Assembly: GCA_025716815.1 (NCBI GenBank)
Contig: JAIXMN010000015.1
Span: 310,001-374,000, forward strand
Direction of reading: 5' to 3'
Source: Dichotomocladium elegans
Taxonomy: Eukaryota > Mucoromycota > Mucoromycetes > Mucorales > Lichtheimiaceae
DNA: 64,000 nucleotides
The notes under the pieces are model-generated. The model was not told the origin of the DNA and did no database searches. It saw nothing but the letters and a program-made list of their open reading frames with translations. Made by a program: the position numbers and the translations under genes. Of the stretch, positions 1 to 13,997 are shown one piece after another. How positions within the stretch are numbered: the stretch's first letter is position 1; each line of letters opens with the position of its first letter.

Positions 1-3000
1 CGTCGGAAACGGGACGGTGGATAAGTGAACTATTGTTGGATTGTAAGTATTGTTACTTCAATGGTTTTTGCGATAGAATTCCAGAGATATATGAAAAACA
101 TGCCTGAAATGCATCTTTCAGCAACTTACATACACCCATTTGTTCAGTGGCTTTTTCTCGACAAAAAGCTACCCATTGGTAAGCTAATATCAACCTTCTG
201 CATGCAATTCTCACTTTTTCCAGTGAGTAGTTTCAATCTTGTGCTTGATGAACAAGAAACTACCAAAACAAAGTGGATGTTTACAACGCATCAATATGCA
301 TACACAAAGGGTTATCGCCGCTGTTAACCCATGATTTTTGCAGGGATGCCTGCGAACAATTAAAGTTGGATCATGTCATCAGTTTCCTGTTGGAATTTTC
401 ATCAATTGTCGATTGTATTGGTTGATAGCAGATCCTCGTATAAATATATAGACGTAGTATAATCAATATTAAAGATGAATCAGTTACCTTGATTCTTTGT
501 TTCCATACGATTCCTCCTGATTCATTTCTTCTCTTGGTCTCTCTGCTTCTGGCTTGTTGGAAAGAGCCTAACGCCCATCCGAGTCTTTGCCCTTCCTGCC
601 TGATCGTCCTCCAATCCCTAACACTTCCACTTAACAATGTACATCTTAATCCGCCGGTTGGCCAGATCCTTATCCTCTGCGCCTGCGTCCTTGCAAAAAA
701 TCGGCTACGTGGATTAGACCTAGGAGGATGAGGCTACCGTCGCTTGCATGTTTGGGTTTGGATTTGGGTTTTGGTATTGAATCTGCCTGCTGTTCTTCTA
801 GCGACCGAAAAGCCTTGGTAAAGTTTGCGAGCCGATTCAGTTTGACGTGAATAGCGTCTACCCACATGTTGATTTCCGATTCCCTTGAGCGCAACACATC
901 CTGCTGACAGATGGCCTGCAGTAGCCAGCTTGCTGCCCATGGGAAGACTAAAAATCTCCACTGCTTTGCAGATTAGATGGAAGTCCCGGCATGCCTGATT
1001 TGAACGGTAATTTCCAAGAATTTCCTCTTAAACAGGTGCCCAGCCCGCTGCTTAATCGTCCTCAGATCCCTGATTCAGAAGACTTAAAGCGAGACTCAAT
1101 CTCAGCACGAACGCCTGATGCTATGTATGGTGTCGGGGGAATGGTGTTCAATGCTAAGGTCACCACACCATCCGTTGAAAGCCTGGGCCCGTTCACCTGC
1201 ACATCAACAAGTTGGTCAAACCCGCCACGTCCTGATTGGTTATCCGCAGAGGGTGAGAAAGGACTATGAGTACAGTTTGGTCGTTGAGGAACCTTGCGTT
1301 GGCCTGAACGCAACGCTTGGAGGCTGGGAACATTAAAGTCATGGTCGGTGAGATGAATTATGACTCAAACAGTCGAATGTTGGGTACGATGGGTGTTTTG
1401 AGTTGTGCTTTTATCTTGCCAATCCCAACGGAGACTTTCTGTTGTTTTCTCTTCAACTGTTGTCTCGGTAATATGAAATGCCGGTGATGAAAAAGAAACC
1501 AGGGAACAATTAATGTAGAGAAAATAATGCGCACATTGCGTAAGGCCGTGTACCATTGGGTACTCCTCCTGTTGTAAAGACGAGAAATCGGTAAAACAAT
1601 AGGTGCGGCGCGCAATACATATCTCCAACGATAAAGTTGCAGGATCACAAAAACAATATCTATTGGTGGCCATTCTCGATAGGAATTAACGTACCATCGC
1701 TTACAGATGCCAATCCTATTTGGAATTGGACCCACGCTCACATGACTTCCAAGAGGACGAGATACCTCATGATTTTTCAAGGTCTGGAAAGAAGGAAGGT
1801 GAGACATCCAATAGGGCTAGAATCCTTCATCTGTCAACAGCTACACCACCTGGCCTTCATTTTGCATCGGTCCGGGAAGCATAGATTTCCGAAGGGGGCC
1901 TAGTCCTTCTACAAATTCTGTTGCTGCTGTGCGACAATCAATAAGATATAACCAGGGTAACCCTAATGTCAGCTTAAAACAAGATATTGATTTAAAGAGC
2001 GTGTGCTTGTCAACCTGGCTTATTTAATTTCTTATAAATGAAAAAATGCGTGTCTGTAGCATGTGTTGCCGTTGGGTTGATATCTCGATTGTCGAGAATG
2101 GTGTGTAATCGGACGTAAAATTAAAAAAGGGCCATGCGTAAAAAAATGGGTTCCGTTATCTTCTTGGCTTAGCATGCTGCAATTGTCACGCCACTCCAAC
2201 CCATGGAGACGACAACTTCATCCGTGATTACGGAAAAGATATCCAAAAGAGGGATTTCGGTTTCATAGATATCCTGGAGAGCCTCAAATTGTCTCCTCAA
2301 GATAAAACTGTTGTGCAAGTGCAGTTAGGAAAGAGAACGCTTTGCATACAATGACATGCATTGCCTCCATTTTACATGGTGCGGCAAAAGTGGGACAGAC
2401 GACAACCGAATGCGGGCGGCCCTTCAAAAATGCGGTTGGTTCACAAGAAAACGATTAGTGCTGCTCTGTGAGTTCCCGGGGGGGGTTGTCTTGTGGAGGG
2501 TTATCAGCCGATAATTGTGGTCCGTGGATGCTAGAGCGAATCACATGAAATAGTAGGCCCAAGAGATATCCATCACAAGTTATTACACGACGAATGTTCT
2601 TCGACCATCCAAGTGCGCCGAGCTCACTTCATCTCGACACGTGTAGATGGCAGAAATTCCACGTGAGGTACACAAATAGATCTTTTTATTTTCTCCAGAA
2701 GCGTCTAGCATTTATTAATGTGAGAGATAAGCTACAGTAGATAACATTACAAGGAGTGCAGCGTGCGAAGATGTCATGAAAATAGCGTCTGTCGTCATGT
2801 GCGTAGCAGAATAGCCTGTGTAGACAAAAAAGAGAGGTAGGGGGTGGAAATCGGAACCGACACAAACAATATATTGTCCAATACTACGTTATGCACTAGT
2901 CAGGGTTGCAGCCTGCTGCCTACTCTGTCCTTCCTCAGCTTCTGCATCTGAAACTGTAATCCAAGCTAGGGAAAGAGTGCTCATCTTTATGCACGATGGA

Positions 3001-4278
3001 CAAAAGAGACAGGAGGAAGCAGGAGAGCATGTGTGACATGGACCAAGAGATGTCTGTCTATGTATAGAAAAAAGGAAGGCAACAATAAAATGATGGGCGT
3101 ACATATCAAATGTGCAACGAGATAGCTGTCCATCATCGCCATTAAAGATGGTCGACTAAAACCATTTGAGAGCACCTGTAGCAAATGATATACAATCTTC
3201 AGCCAGGATCACAATGCTGACTTGATTGCGTATACCACCAGCCTATTGATGATTGGTTCTCCATCCCATAAGGACCTGTATCCTATTTGTGTCTGTGTGT
3301 GTATGTGTATGCTTTAGCACACTTCTCTCCCTAATCACACAAGAAAATAACACCTGGCCACGGCAATAGGGAGAAAATCAGGATCTAGATGGTCTCATTG
3401 TCTTAGCGCATGGTGTTAACCAGCCGTGCTTTTATCTCAGAGTATAAAGCCCTAACGGCTACAATGAATGGGAAGGGTTTTTCATGCTTCCACGGAACCA
3501 GAGGAGACTTACCACGGATCTCTGTGGCGCTCTTGGTGAGTATTGGATGATGTTATATGAAATAACAGAAGTCAAGTGGTACAGGCCATGCTGAAAGAAT
3601 GAATTAGGCGTCCAGGACATCATTTGACCAAGTGCTGTAGCTGCTACACGAACGGGGGGGGGCGAGGGTGGATGTCTGTCTGTTTATCATCTGTGTGTAG
3701 GTGTACCTTGCCTGCGGGGTACTAATGACCCGAATGGACAATAAGGAAGATGGTTTTAGGGGAGAGCGGAAAGGCGAGGGGGATGGAAGGTGGAGAAGAA
3801 AGGACCGAAGGTATAAACAATGAAATCTTTTTGTGCGAAAAGCTCGGGCAAGCAATCAACAACGTGGGTGATGTGGTGTGTTCTGCTTTGGTCGTGGCAC
3901 AACTCATCGGGATGTGACCATAAAGAATCGAGCTACTGAACAATTAGAAATGAGTGAACAAATAACGGGCTCTCCGAAAGGAGTTGGGGGTGGTCGACCC
4001 CATTACAGACACTCAGATTCGATCCGCGGAATGCTGCAGGTTATCTCAATGTACCACCAATGAGAATTTAGCAAGCTCCCAACTACAGCATAAGCACACG
4101 CACACTCACGCAACGGCCCTCAACCAAACATCGCCCACCCCCCATAAATATGTCATTCGGCCACGCTTCCGTGATGAATTTGAACCAACAAGAAGCTTCT
4201 TTTTTCAATCACACATATTTAAGCACACTCTCGCCTTTCTCCCTTTTCCTTTTCTCCTTCTTTACTTCACTCGTCATA
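1..4278. other. Gene-poor left flank
   Basis: About 4.3 kb with no gene I can support, apart from the possible PH-domain remnant described separately at 730-980. Open frames elsewhere are short, lack family motifs and are not linked by convincing splice signals. The last few hundred bases before 4279 are pyrimidine-rich and probably hold the promoter and 5' leader of the zinc-cluster gene. A run of G/C near 3652-3662 and short TG repeats near 3293-3310 are the only low-complexity tracts seen. Confidence 0.5.
730..980 (-). pseudogene. Possible PH-domain C-terminal remnant
   Basis: A minus-strand open stretch reads like the end of a pleckstrin-homology domain. Its last strand (SWLLQA) is followed by a helix with the typical PH pattern EINMWVDAIHVKLNRL, then a basic Pro/Lys tail with PKPKSKPKH. 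The frame is closed by a stop just upstream near 990, and no start codon or matching upstream exon with the first PH strands is evident. A sister frame over 899-961 carries the residues that would continue the domain upstream (EIFSLPMGSK), which suggests a frameshift. It could be one exon of a gene whose other exons I failed to see. The family call rests on the shape of the final helix only, so it is weak. Confidence 0.25.
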
Positions 4279-6816
4279 ATGTCCAAGAAGTTATCTATCG
4301 AACAACAACAACAACAACAACCTCAACGACGCAAAGTCACTTTGGCTTGCATGGTCTGCCGCAAGAAAAAGGTCAAATGCAACGGCGTCCAGCCCACCTG
4401 CGCTCGCTGTCAGTCAATGGGACTGCCCTGCCAGTATTCTGACCCTCCGAAGAAACGAGGTCCGCCCAAGGGAAGCGTGGAGATCATCAACAGCCGAGCT
4501 CGACGCATTGAATCCTTGCTCAGCAATTCGGGAGGTAAAAATCGCACGATTACAACATAACCACCTTTCTCACTGATAACTAACAATACCCCTATTTTCC
4601 CCCTATATCGCTCGTTAGTCTACCGCCCGATTCTAATACCAAACAGCACCCACGATCATCACCATCCTCCGATCCATCATCACCATCAACAACCCCAGCT
4701 TCAGAATCAGACCCAACAATTTTCTTTCGGTACGTCATATGACCAGCAGCCTAACGAGATCCTTAAGCTCGTGGCTGATACGGTCATGCAGATCAAAGCC
4801 GGCAATTCCCCAGAAGTAGAAAACCAGCCTGTACGTGTCAAATTGACCTTTCTCAACCCCGTCAAAATTGGATCACTGATAAGGTCCTTTTATGATTACT
4901 CCTCTAGGACAGCCACAGCCCATTTCATGCTTTTTGTCAGAATGAAGACGATGGCATACATCATGTCTGGATTGACTCGTTTTTCAAGTACTTCAACGTC
5001 CTTTTCCCGGTGCTCTCTCGCCCGCATTTTATGCATCAGCTCGTCCATGACAAAATGGTAATGCACCCCTTGCTAAAAGCTTCTGTCTATTGCCTTGGGT
5101 CGCATTATCTGGATTCACAGGACCCCACGAGTCGCATGTGGTTTGCCCAGGCCCAGTCAATCCTGGTATCGCTCGACATGATGCCCTCGCCCCCGATGCC
5201 ATCGTCTTCGCGTTACCATCATCATGATGAATCCGCGCTGCCATTGGTCCAGGTAAACTAGCCGAAGAATCTCTCGCTTACATGTTAATCGATATACTAA
5301 CCAAAAACAAATAATATAGTCCCTTGTCATCTTGTGTTGGTACGCCTTTCTTACGAGTGACCTGCAACAATGCCGCTCCTTGCGTCATCATCTTGCTAGC
5401 GCTCTCTGCATGCTCAGCCCGAACAAGGATTCCACTGTCAAGCAAGAACTCTACCGCCGTGCCATATGGATTTCGTATGTCATCAACCAGTGGCTACACA
5501 TCTGCACCGGCGAGCGCATCACATTTCCTGATCATCACGACTGCCCACTTCCGAAGCTCGAGGATTGTCAACTCCATGCGATTGACTGTCGTAAACTTGC
5601 TATAACACCCTACCAATCTCCTCCATTCGACTGCGATCCTGCAATAGCGTCGGACGATATCTCTCTCGAGTCGGCGTTTCAGGTGGCCGTGTTTGCCGAG
5701 ATGGTCAAGTTGGCTAACATTGTGCAACGTGCAACCTTTCACACCGTCAACAAAGCTGTCCTGACCGAGTGGCTGCTTAACTTGCCGCCTTATCTCGATA
5801 TTAGTACCTGTACTACGAATGGCCAGCCATCACCTGTCGCACGCATTTTTCACATGCTCTACCATTCTGTGCTCATTCTTCTTAACCAAAATAATGGCGA
5901 CTGGCATGTTTGCCATACTTCCGCGAACACTTTGACGCACTTGGCCGACCAGATGATCGCCTGCAAAGAGCTAAAATACTTGTACAATGTTTTTAGCTTC
6001 TCCCTCACCCTCGCCGCCTCTGCCCACCTTCAGCTTGCACGAACAAGTGAAATGTCTGATAGATCTCGCATCGATCTCTCAAAAATCATGCGCATCCTGA
6101 AGCTTGCTAATCCCACCGGCGTGTCCATAGACGATAGTCTACATACTCTCAGTCAGCAACAACACCAGAATCAGCGCCAATTGTACTCCTTGGACCATCA
6201 GCAACAAACTTTGGTTTGCATGGACCAAAACAACAATGAGAACAGCATCCCCTTGATGGCATCCTACGCAGCAAGTACGTCGAGTGGTATCAAGCGACAG
6301 CTGTCAGTTGTTGAGGATTGCGATGCTCCGCTCGTTCAGCAACTCCGCCCGAGCAAGCGTGTTTGTATGAACGATCTCTCTCGGTGGTTTGTGCCAGAGC
6401 AGGATCAAGCACCAGACCAAGCAAAAATGCAGCAGCAACCACCGCCAGAACCATCATCACTCTTCGCTGATGACTTTTTCTGGGCAGCAACAACATTACC
6501 AACAGCATCTCCTAGTGATAGCAGCATCAGCATCAGCAGCAATAGCCAGCAACCATCTCCATCTCTATCGTCATTTTATATGTTCCATCCTCATCCTTCC
6601 CCATCCATGTCACCTCAAATCGATACCACACCTTCGCCTACCGCATCTTGCTTCTCACCTCCCCTCTTGACGCCAGTTGATCCATCCGTAGCACATGCCG
6701 CCTTTGTGAAACAGCAAGAACATTCCAGCCTCTTCCTGGACGACTTTTACATTCATGCTGCTACTACACCCGCATCAGCATTCAATCCTATGATCCCTCA
6801 CGGTCATTTACATTAG
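4279..6816 (+). CDS. Zn2Cys6 fungal-type transcription factor
   Basis: Four exons: 4279-4534, 4619-4830, 4908-5252 and 5320-6816, giving 769 residues. The N-terminus holds a zinc binuclear cluster with cysteines at 24, 27, 34, 41, 44 and 51 (CMVCRKKKVKC ... CARC ... C). It is followed by a basic linker with KKRGPPKGSVEIINSRARRI, a form common next to such clusters. Exons 3 and 4 encode a fungal-specific transcription factor middle domain, recognisable from FFKYFNVLFPVLSRPHFMH and the helix-rich stretch after it. The C-terminal third is rich in Gln, Ser, Pro and His and is probably an activation region. By family it is a nuclear DNA-binding regulator, usually binding CGG half-sites. The target pathway cannot be read from sequence. 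Start chosen at the ATG after a CT-rich leader; an in-frame poly-Gln run follows it. Splice sites are all GT-AG. Confidence 0.9.
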
Positions 6817-7732
6817 CTTCCTATCCTTGCACCTGTATATGCTCTCTTCATCCCTTTCTTTCTTTTTTGTATGTCAGTCTGTCATTTTATTATATCCTCT
6901 CTCGATTATGCCATCCTTCTTCTTTTTCCCTACCTTCCTCATCCTTTCCGTATGATGCACATGCATATCGATTTCAATTCATTTTTCACATACATTTTAG
7001 ACCGAAGGCCTTATTACGTACATACATCCATGTATATGCAACTGTCTCCCTATCTCCTTTATGTATTTCCTCTTTCTCTCTTTCTTTTGCGCGCTCTCTC
7101 ATATTTCACCCATATATATACATAGTTCTTCTCTCCACAGTATATTTCCTTGTCCCTTCTTATAATTATTTGTACTGCAATTCATCACATTATACATACA
7201 CACCATTTTTTATTTTTTACAAATAGCAAACCATGCATTTTTACTCTCACAAATAAAGAACAACTGCCTGTCAATCGTGTAACCTGCATCCGCGGATGAC
7301 TCTTCCATGGGTTTGAGCAGTAGCAGGCGAAATTGTCCGGTTATCTTTTCACGGACAAGAAAGGCAATCCAGATCCGACAGGAACGTCGGTTGTCTGTTA
7401 CACACGCTTTTGCTGTTACTTATTTATTCCTCTCTTTCCCCTTTTCTGTACCCTTCCCTCCTCCTTTTTACGCTATCCGCGGCGATCCACTTTCCTTTGT
7501 TCAGCCCAGGTTCTCTGTTTGACATCTGCCGCCCTTCTCTTTAGATACACTCCACTAAAAACAGAGAGAGAGAGAACAAGGAAACAGGAACTCCGCATCG
7601 AATAATATAAATTACACGACCAAAACACGCTACTGAGCACCGCCACTCTTTTTTTGCTGCTGGGAGAACAAGAGAGCGAGAACACAACAAAAGAAAAGAA
7701 AAGAATCAATTGCACCAGTAAATCTCAACACC
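6817..7732. promoter_or_regulatory. Intergenic region and myosin gene promoter
   Basis: About 0.9 kb between two tandem genes. The first half is strongly pyrimidine-rich and probably holds the 3' end of the zinc-cluster gene (AATAAA at 7253). The second half has C/T tracts, a GA repeat near 7563-7575 and a purine-rich leader ending in CACCATGG at the myosin start. No gene is evident. Confidence 0.4.
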
Positions 7733-10700
7733 ATGGCTGCAGAAGCACCGTCTCCTCAAGTGCAGCAGGCCCTGGAGGTGTATACGAAAGGAACCCGAGT
7801 ATGGTTTGAAGATGCAGACGAGGCATGGGTTTCTGCATCCGCCGTGTCAAAAGAAATCACCCCCCAGGGAGTCAAGATTATCTTTGTGAACGATGAGGAC
7901 GACACAAGGGTAAGCAAAAGATAGAAGAAAACGTGCAAGTGAATCCTGGCCCTGACACTTTTTAAGGAACACGTCTACGAGTCTAGCTTTCGGCTTCTCA
8001 ACAAATCGCAAGGCGCTGATCTACCGCCACTCAGAAACCCGCCCAAGATGGAAAATACAGACGATCTCACAAGCCTGAGCTATCTCAACGAACCCTCAGG
8101 TATGTATGTATACATCTCAATCCAGTGGACGAGGGAGAAAGACCAACGTCGCAACCCCTCCGGAAACGGGTCTTTCTAGTCCTCAACACGATCAAGACGC
8201 GCTATCTGCAACGCAGTATCTATACATACTCCGGCATTGTTTTAATCGCCACCAATCCCTTTGCCCGTGTCCAGCTCTACGAACCCGATATCATCCAGCA
8301 GTACTCTGGTCGACGGCGTGGGGAGCTCGAACCTCACTTGTTCGCCATTGCAGAAGACGCCTACCGATGCATGATCCGAGAACAATCCAACCAGACTATT
8401 GTTGTCTCTGGAGAGAGGTGAGGAGGGCAAAAAAGAAGAGAGTACGGGGTCGGACAAAGACGTTGACTATAAGGGAGTGTATCATAGTGGTGCCGGCAAG
8501 ACGGTGAGTGCAAAATATATTATGCGCTACTTTGCGACGGCGGACGATAAGGAAGCCCTGGACAAGACGTCCAAGGGTGTAGGCGGAGGAGCCGGAATGA
8601 CTGAGGTCGAAGAGCAGATTTTGGGTAAGAGGACGAGAACGAGGCTCCGTGGGCTTAAGAAGGGGGTATTGACTAGGAACTTCAAGCAACGAATCCGATC
8701 ATGGAGGCCTTCGGCAACGCAAAGACCACGCGAAACGACAACAGTTCCCGATTTGGAAAATATATTGAAGTAACCTTCGACGGGCTTGGAAAAAGAACAA
8801 CATGATATACTGACGGAGAGATGACAGATCCAGTTCGATAAAAAAAATGACATTGTCGGCGCCAAAATCAGAACATATCTGCTTGAGCGATCCCGTCTGA
8901 TCTTCCAGCCCGAGACAGAACGCAATTATCACATCTTCTACCAGGTAAACAAAGTAGCGAGTCAGGCAGAAACCATCGGCTGTGTCGCTAAGGTCCTCTG
9001 GATGTAGCTTTGTGCAGGCATTCCGCTGACAGAACGGAAAGAGTTCGAACTGAAAGACTGGACAAAGTACCATTATCTCAACCAAAGTGGCACTGGCATG
9101 ATCCCTGGCGTCAATGATGCGGAAGAATTCGAAATCACAAAGAACTCGCTGTCTATGGTCGGCATCAATCTTCAAACGCAGTGGCAAATCTTTCGCCTCC
9201 TGGCAGCGCTACTGCATATCGGTAATATCGCCATTGCAGGTCGAAACGATGCAACCCTGGCGGACAGTGATCCAGCGCTTATCATGGCCACTAAGCTACT
9301 CGGGATTAAGACGAGCGACTTTCGCAAGTGGATTGTCAAGAAGCAGATCGTGACGAGGAATGACAAGATCATATCCAACCTTAACCCTGCGCAGGCGACC
9401 GTCGTCAGGGACTCGGTTGCAAAGTACATTTACGCTAACTTGTTCGAGTGGCTTGTCAGCGTCGTCAATGACAGCCTGTCATGCCATGAACCTGGACATG
9501 CGACAGCATTTATTGGTGTGCTCGATATCTATGGTTTTGAACATTTCAAAAAGAACTCCTTTGAGCAGTTCTGTATCAACTATGCAAACGAGAAGCTGCA
9601 ACAGCAGGTATAGTAGGCTCTTGGTCACACAAAGGATTGTTACTAAACACATTTGGCATTGCCATTGGTAGTTCAACCAACATGTATTCAAATTAGAACA
9701 AGAGGTAAACAACCCCTTATCTCTTTCTCACTCCCCACGGCAATGCGATCCTGTCTTGACGAAGAATTGCAGGAATATGTGCGAGAGAAAATCGCTTGGC
9801 AGTTTATCGAGTTCAGCGATAACCAAAAATGCATTGAAATGATCGAAGCGAGAATGGGTATCTTGTCACTTCTTGATGAGGAATCCCGGCTGCCGTCCGG
9901 TACGGATCAGGGATTCTGCGATAAGCTCATTGCAAACTTCGCAACACCCGCATATAAGGGCTACTTCAAGAAGCCGCGCTTCTCTAACAATGCATTTACT
10001 GTGGTACACTACGCCCACGAGGTCCAGTATGAAGCCGAAGGCTTCATCGACAAGAACAAAGACACCGTGCCTGACGAACATCTCGCTCTGCTCCAGAATG
10101 CTGACTCTTCCTTCCTTGTCGAGATGCTCCAGACTGCAGCCTCTGCAGCCGCAGCCGCAAGTGCACAGGCACCTGCCGCGGCAGCCCCGGCCAAGGTAAG
10201 ATAGAAGTCCCTCCTTGGAATATTCCTATGCGATAAGTTACATACGCATGTCCGTCTGCTTTGTACTGACCATCTGGGTTATGTAGCCTGGCCCCCGGCG
10301 AATGAACGCAGCTCCCAAAAAGCCCACCTTGGGTTCCATTTTCAAGGTACTCAGGAAGCCCATTCGACTGAGAGTTTTTGCTTATAGACAAAAAGGACTG
10401 ACAAAACGTCACTTGGCTTCTAGCTCTCGCTGATTAGCTTGATGGATACAATTGGACAGACAAATGTTCATTATATCCGCTGTATCAAGCCCAATGAGGC
10501 CAAGGTTGCATGGGAGTTTGACGCCAATATGGTTTTATCTCAACTCAGAGCCTGCGGTGTACTCGAGACGATACGTATTAGCTGCGCAGGTTATCCATCG
10601 CGCTGGACGTTTGAGGATTTTGCAGAGAGGTACGTCTGGCAAGCACGTAGCTGTTTTATGTCATTGCTGCTGTTGCATGTGTCTCTGTGGGGTATCCAGC

Positions 10701-13700
10701 AGCATCTGATTAGTTGCCTACGATTTGATCTAGATACTTCGTGCTCGTGAGTTCGACATACTGGGACCGAAAGAAAACGCCTGATATTCGAAGACTCTGT
10801 ACGGCTATTCTGGATACTTCCATCCATGACAAGGACAAGTACCAGATTGGTTTGTCTAAAATCTTTTTCCGAGCTGGCCAGGTACGTTTCCTTTCTCTTT
10901 TCTTTTCTTTTTTTACTCCACCGGCCCATACAAGCAAATTGAACTTGTCGAATTCCCGTATCTTTTCCCTGTAGCTTGCGTTTCTTGAAAAACGCCGTGC
11001 GGACCGCTTTAATGAATGCGCTGTGTTGATTCAAAAGAACATGCGTCGGTATCTCGCGCGGCAACATTATCTTCAGACGAAGATCATCACACTGCGGCTC
11101 CAGAGAGTTGCAAGGATGAAAATGGGTATGCGCAAGTTGGAGCTGTTACGGCAGGAACGTGCTGCTGTTGTTATTCAAAAGTATATGCGTGGCCACCTTG
11201 GGCGGAAGCGTGTGGACGCGCGGCGCAATTTTGTCACTCGTGTTCAAGCTGGTATGTGTGTGTGCGTGTGTGCTCTTCCTTCTTGTTCAGAAAATCGACT
11301 GATATATATTTCTTTTTCTTAAAAAAAATAAACGCAGCTATCCGTGGTCGTTTGGCACGTCAAGCATTTGGTAGCTTCCGTATAAATAATGCAGCCATCC
11401 AGATCCAAAGACTGTTGCGTGGATGGTATGACAGTTCGTTCATTTGACTGAGCGTTCCGTTCATAAACTGGTTCAAATAGGTCTGCGCGCCAAAAGTTCA
11501 TCCGCAAACGAAAACATATCATTGGTATCCAGGCATGTATCCGGCGTCGTCAAGCACGTCGACAACTGGGACAGCTCCGACAGGAAGCACGGTCTATCAA
11601 AAAAACGATTGAGACCTCGTACAAGCTGGAGAACAAGGTGGTTGAGCTGACGCACGACATCACCCGCGAGCGGGACCAAAAGAAAGCGTATCAGAGCCAG
11701 GTGACCCAAATGGAATCGCAGCTTCAGCAATGGATAGACAAATTCGATGCGCTGGAACGGCGGAGCCGTGAGGACTACAAACTTCTCCAGGGGCAGTTCG
11801 AGGCGCTGCAACACAGTCACGAGTCGCTTCAGCAGGATTATAACGAGCTCCTCGCGCGCTCCGAGGGACAAGAAAAAGAAATCAACCGACTCCAGTCAGA
11901 GTTGACCCGCGTCAAACAGCAACCTCTCAAGGTGTCAACCACAGCACTTCATATACAGGAGAACGACGGAGACGTGACCGAACTCAAGAGCCAGATCGCA
12001 GCACTCAAGGCCCAGCTGAAAAACAACGCATCGAAGAGACAACCCTCAATGCAGGGCATTGGCCGGACCTTATCACCCGCGAGAAGGTCCCCCAGCTGGC
12101 GCGGATACTCGCCTGACAATTACTACTATGACCGAGGATCAAGTCCCCGTGCTCGGTCACCTGCGTATAACTCAAGACGAAGCAGCATCAAGAGTCGGCG
12201 CGAGTCGGCCGTTGCAGTCGGAAATGGCGGCGGTCGGAAGCCGTTCCGCCCAATCTCGATTGATTATTCACACACTTTGAGGGAGCTAAATGTGGGACAT
12301 CGACCAGCAGAAGAAGCGGCAAGTGTGCATATGCGAGAAAATCAGGGAGGAGTTCCACATGTCAAATCAGCTGACGCATGGAGAGGGGTGGTGGTTAATT
12401 AAAGATGCATGCCATTTTGCAAGACGAGCAGGTGCTCGAGGACGAGGTACTCGAGGGCTTGATACGATCGCTCAAGATCCCGTTGCCGAGTGCGCAAGAC
12501 ATGCTGTCACGCAAGCACATTGTGTTCCCTGCACATATGATTGGTATTGGTCTTACGCAAATGTGGCGGTTCGGCTATTTGCCAGAGTCAGAGCGGCTCG
12601 TGTTTACAGTCATGGATACGATCCAGAAACATTGCCTGGTAACAAAAGAAGTGACCGAATGTGCACATATACATAGCAGAGAGATTCGGATTGACGGAGG
12701 TTATTGCTTATAGAACTACCTGAGCGACGATGCGATTGGACCGTGTGCGTTTTGGCTGACGAACACCCATGAACTTTTATCGCTGGTTTGTTCGGCAGAG
12801 CAGGACCTAGAGCGTGAAATGCAGTATAACTCGGTGCATCGACGGCGGTCGATTGGATGGCATGAATTTGAAAAGTTGATGTCGACTATCAAATTTGAGC
12901 TGCAGTGCCTGGAGGACAATCTCTATCACCACTGGCTGACGGAGATGAAGCAGAAGCTGAGCAAAATGGCCGTACCTGCATTAATTGAGAGCCAATCGTT
13001 GCCGGGGTTCGTATCGAATGAGTCGAACCGGTTCCTGAATCGACTGCTGCCGATTGCGCATCAGCCACCCTTTTCCATGGATGATTTGCTCAATTTCCTC
13101 AACAAGGTGTTCACTGCTACGCGGTGCTACATGGTAGACCCCAATGTTGCCGAACAAGGCCTGACGGAACTACTTAAGCTGATCGGGATCACCACGTTTA
13201 ACGATGTGGTCATGCGGCGGAATTTCAATTCGTGGAAACGAGGTCAAACAGGGGCCCCCTTCCCTCCCTCTTGTGTGACACGCTACTAACGCATATGCAA
13301 TGCCATCTCTGTAGCCATGCAAATACAGTACAACATTACGCGACTGGAGGAATGGTGCAAAGGACATGACTTGAGTGAGAGCGTGAGTCATCTAGAGCAT
13401 TTGAAGCAGGCGGTTAAGCTGCTGCAGCTTAAGAAGACATCGGATGAAGATCTGGACATCATATACGATGCGTGCTGGGTGCTTACACCGACGCAGATCC
13501 AGAAGCTGGTTCAGAACTATCTGGTGGCTGATTACGAGGAGCCTGTGTCGAACGATATCCTGCGGGCCGTGGCAGCACGCGTGAGTAATAATGACAGCAG
13601 CGATATCCTGTTACTCGACAATGTGTCCCTCGACGACAGTCCGTATGAGGTGCCGGAGCCGCACTCTGTTGTGCCAAATACCTTTCTTCCAGCAGACGTA

Positions 13701-13997
13701 AGTAGGCGATGTGAATGCATCTCGACCTTCCCCATCGACCCACTCACAAAGATTCGCACTCTCTTCCCCTCCCCTCCGCCACATTCTATACGATTGGGGC
13801 TGTTACTGCCTGCTGCTCGCGCAACCTGCCTATATATGGATTCTATACGTCCATGTATGTATGTATGTGTGTGTGTGTATGGGTATGTATTGTTTTCTTG
13901 TCTCTCCCCCCCTTTTTTTTTATTCGTGTAGCTCCATCTGAAACAAGTTGAGCGCCTGATGGCCCTGGTGAGCCACATGAACACGATTGACGAGTAG
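7733..13997 (+). CDS. MYO2: Class V myosin heavy chain
   Basis: Nineteen exons by my reading: 7733-7909, 7967-8099, 8180-8417, 8488-8624, 8687-8769, 8828-8944, 9008-9607, 9672-9704, 9773-10195, 10287-10346, 10424-10629, 10734-10881, 10975-11251, 11338-11425, 11481-12291, 12405-12638, 12714-13242, 13315-13697 and 13932-13997. This gives 1580 residues, close to yeast Myo2. Motor domain: P-loop SGESGAGKT (split by the third intron), switch [11 protein letters not shown], switch II DIYGFE. Several IQ motifs follow ([33 protein letters not shown]), then a coiled coil and a C-terminal cargo-binding DIL domain. By family it moves secretory vesicles and organelles along actin, dimerising through the coil. 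An Ala-rich insert lies in the motor near 10135-10195. The 12291/12405 junction is least certain; a donor after 12324 also keeps frame. Confidence 0.93.
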
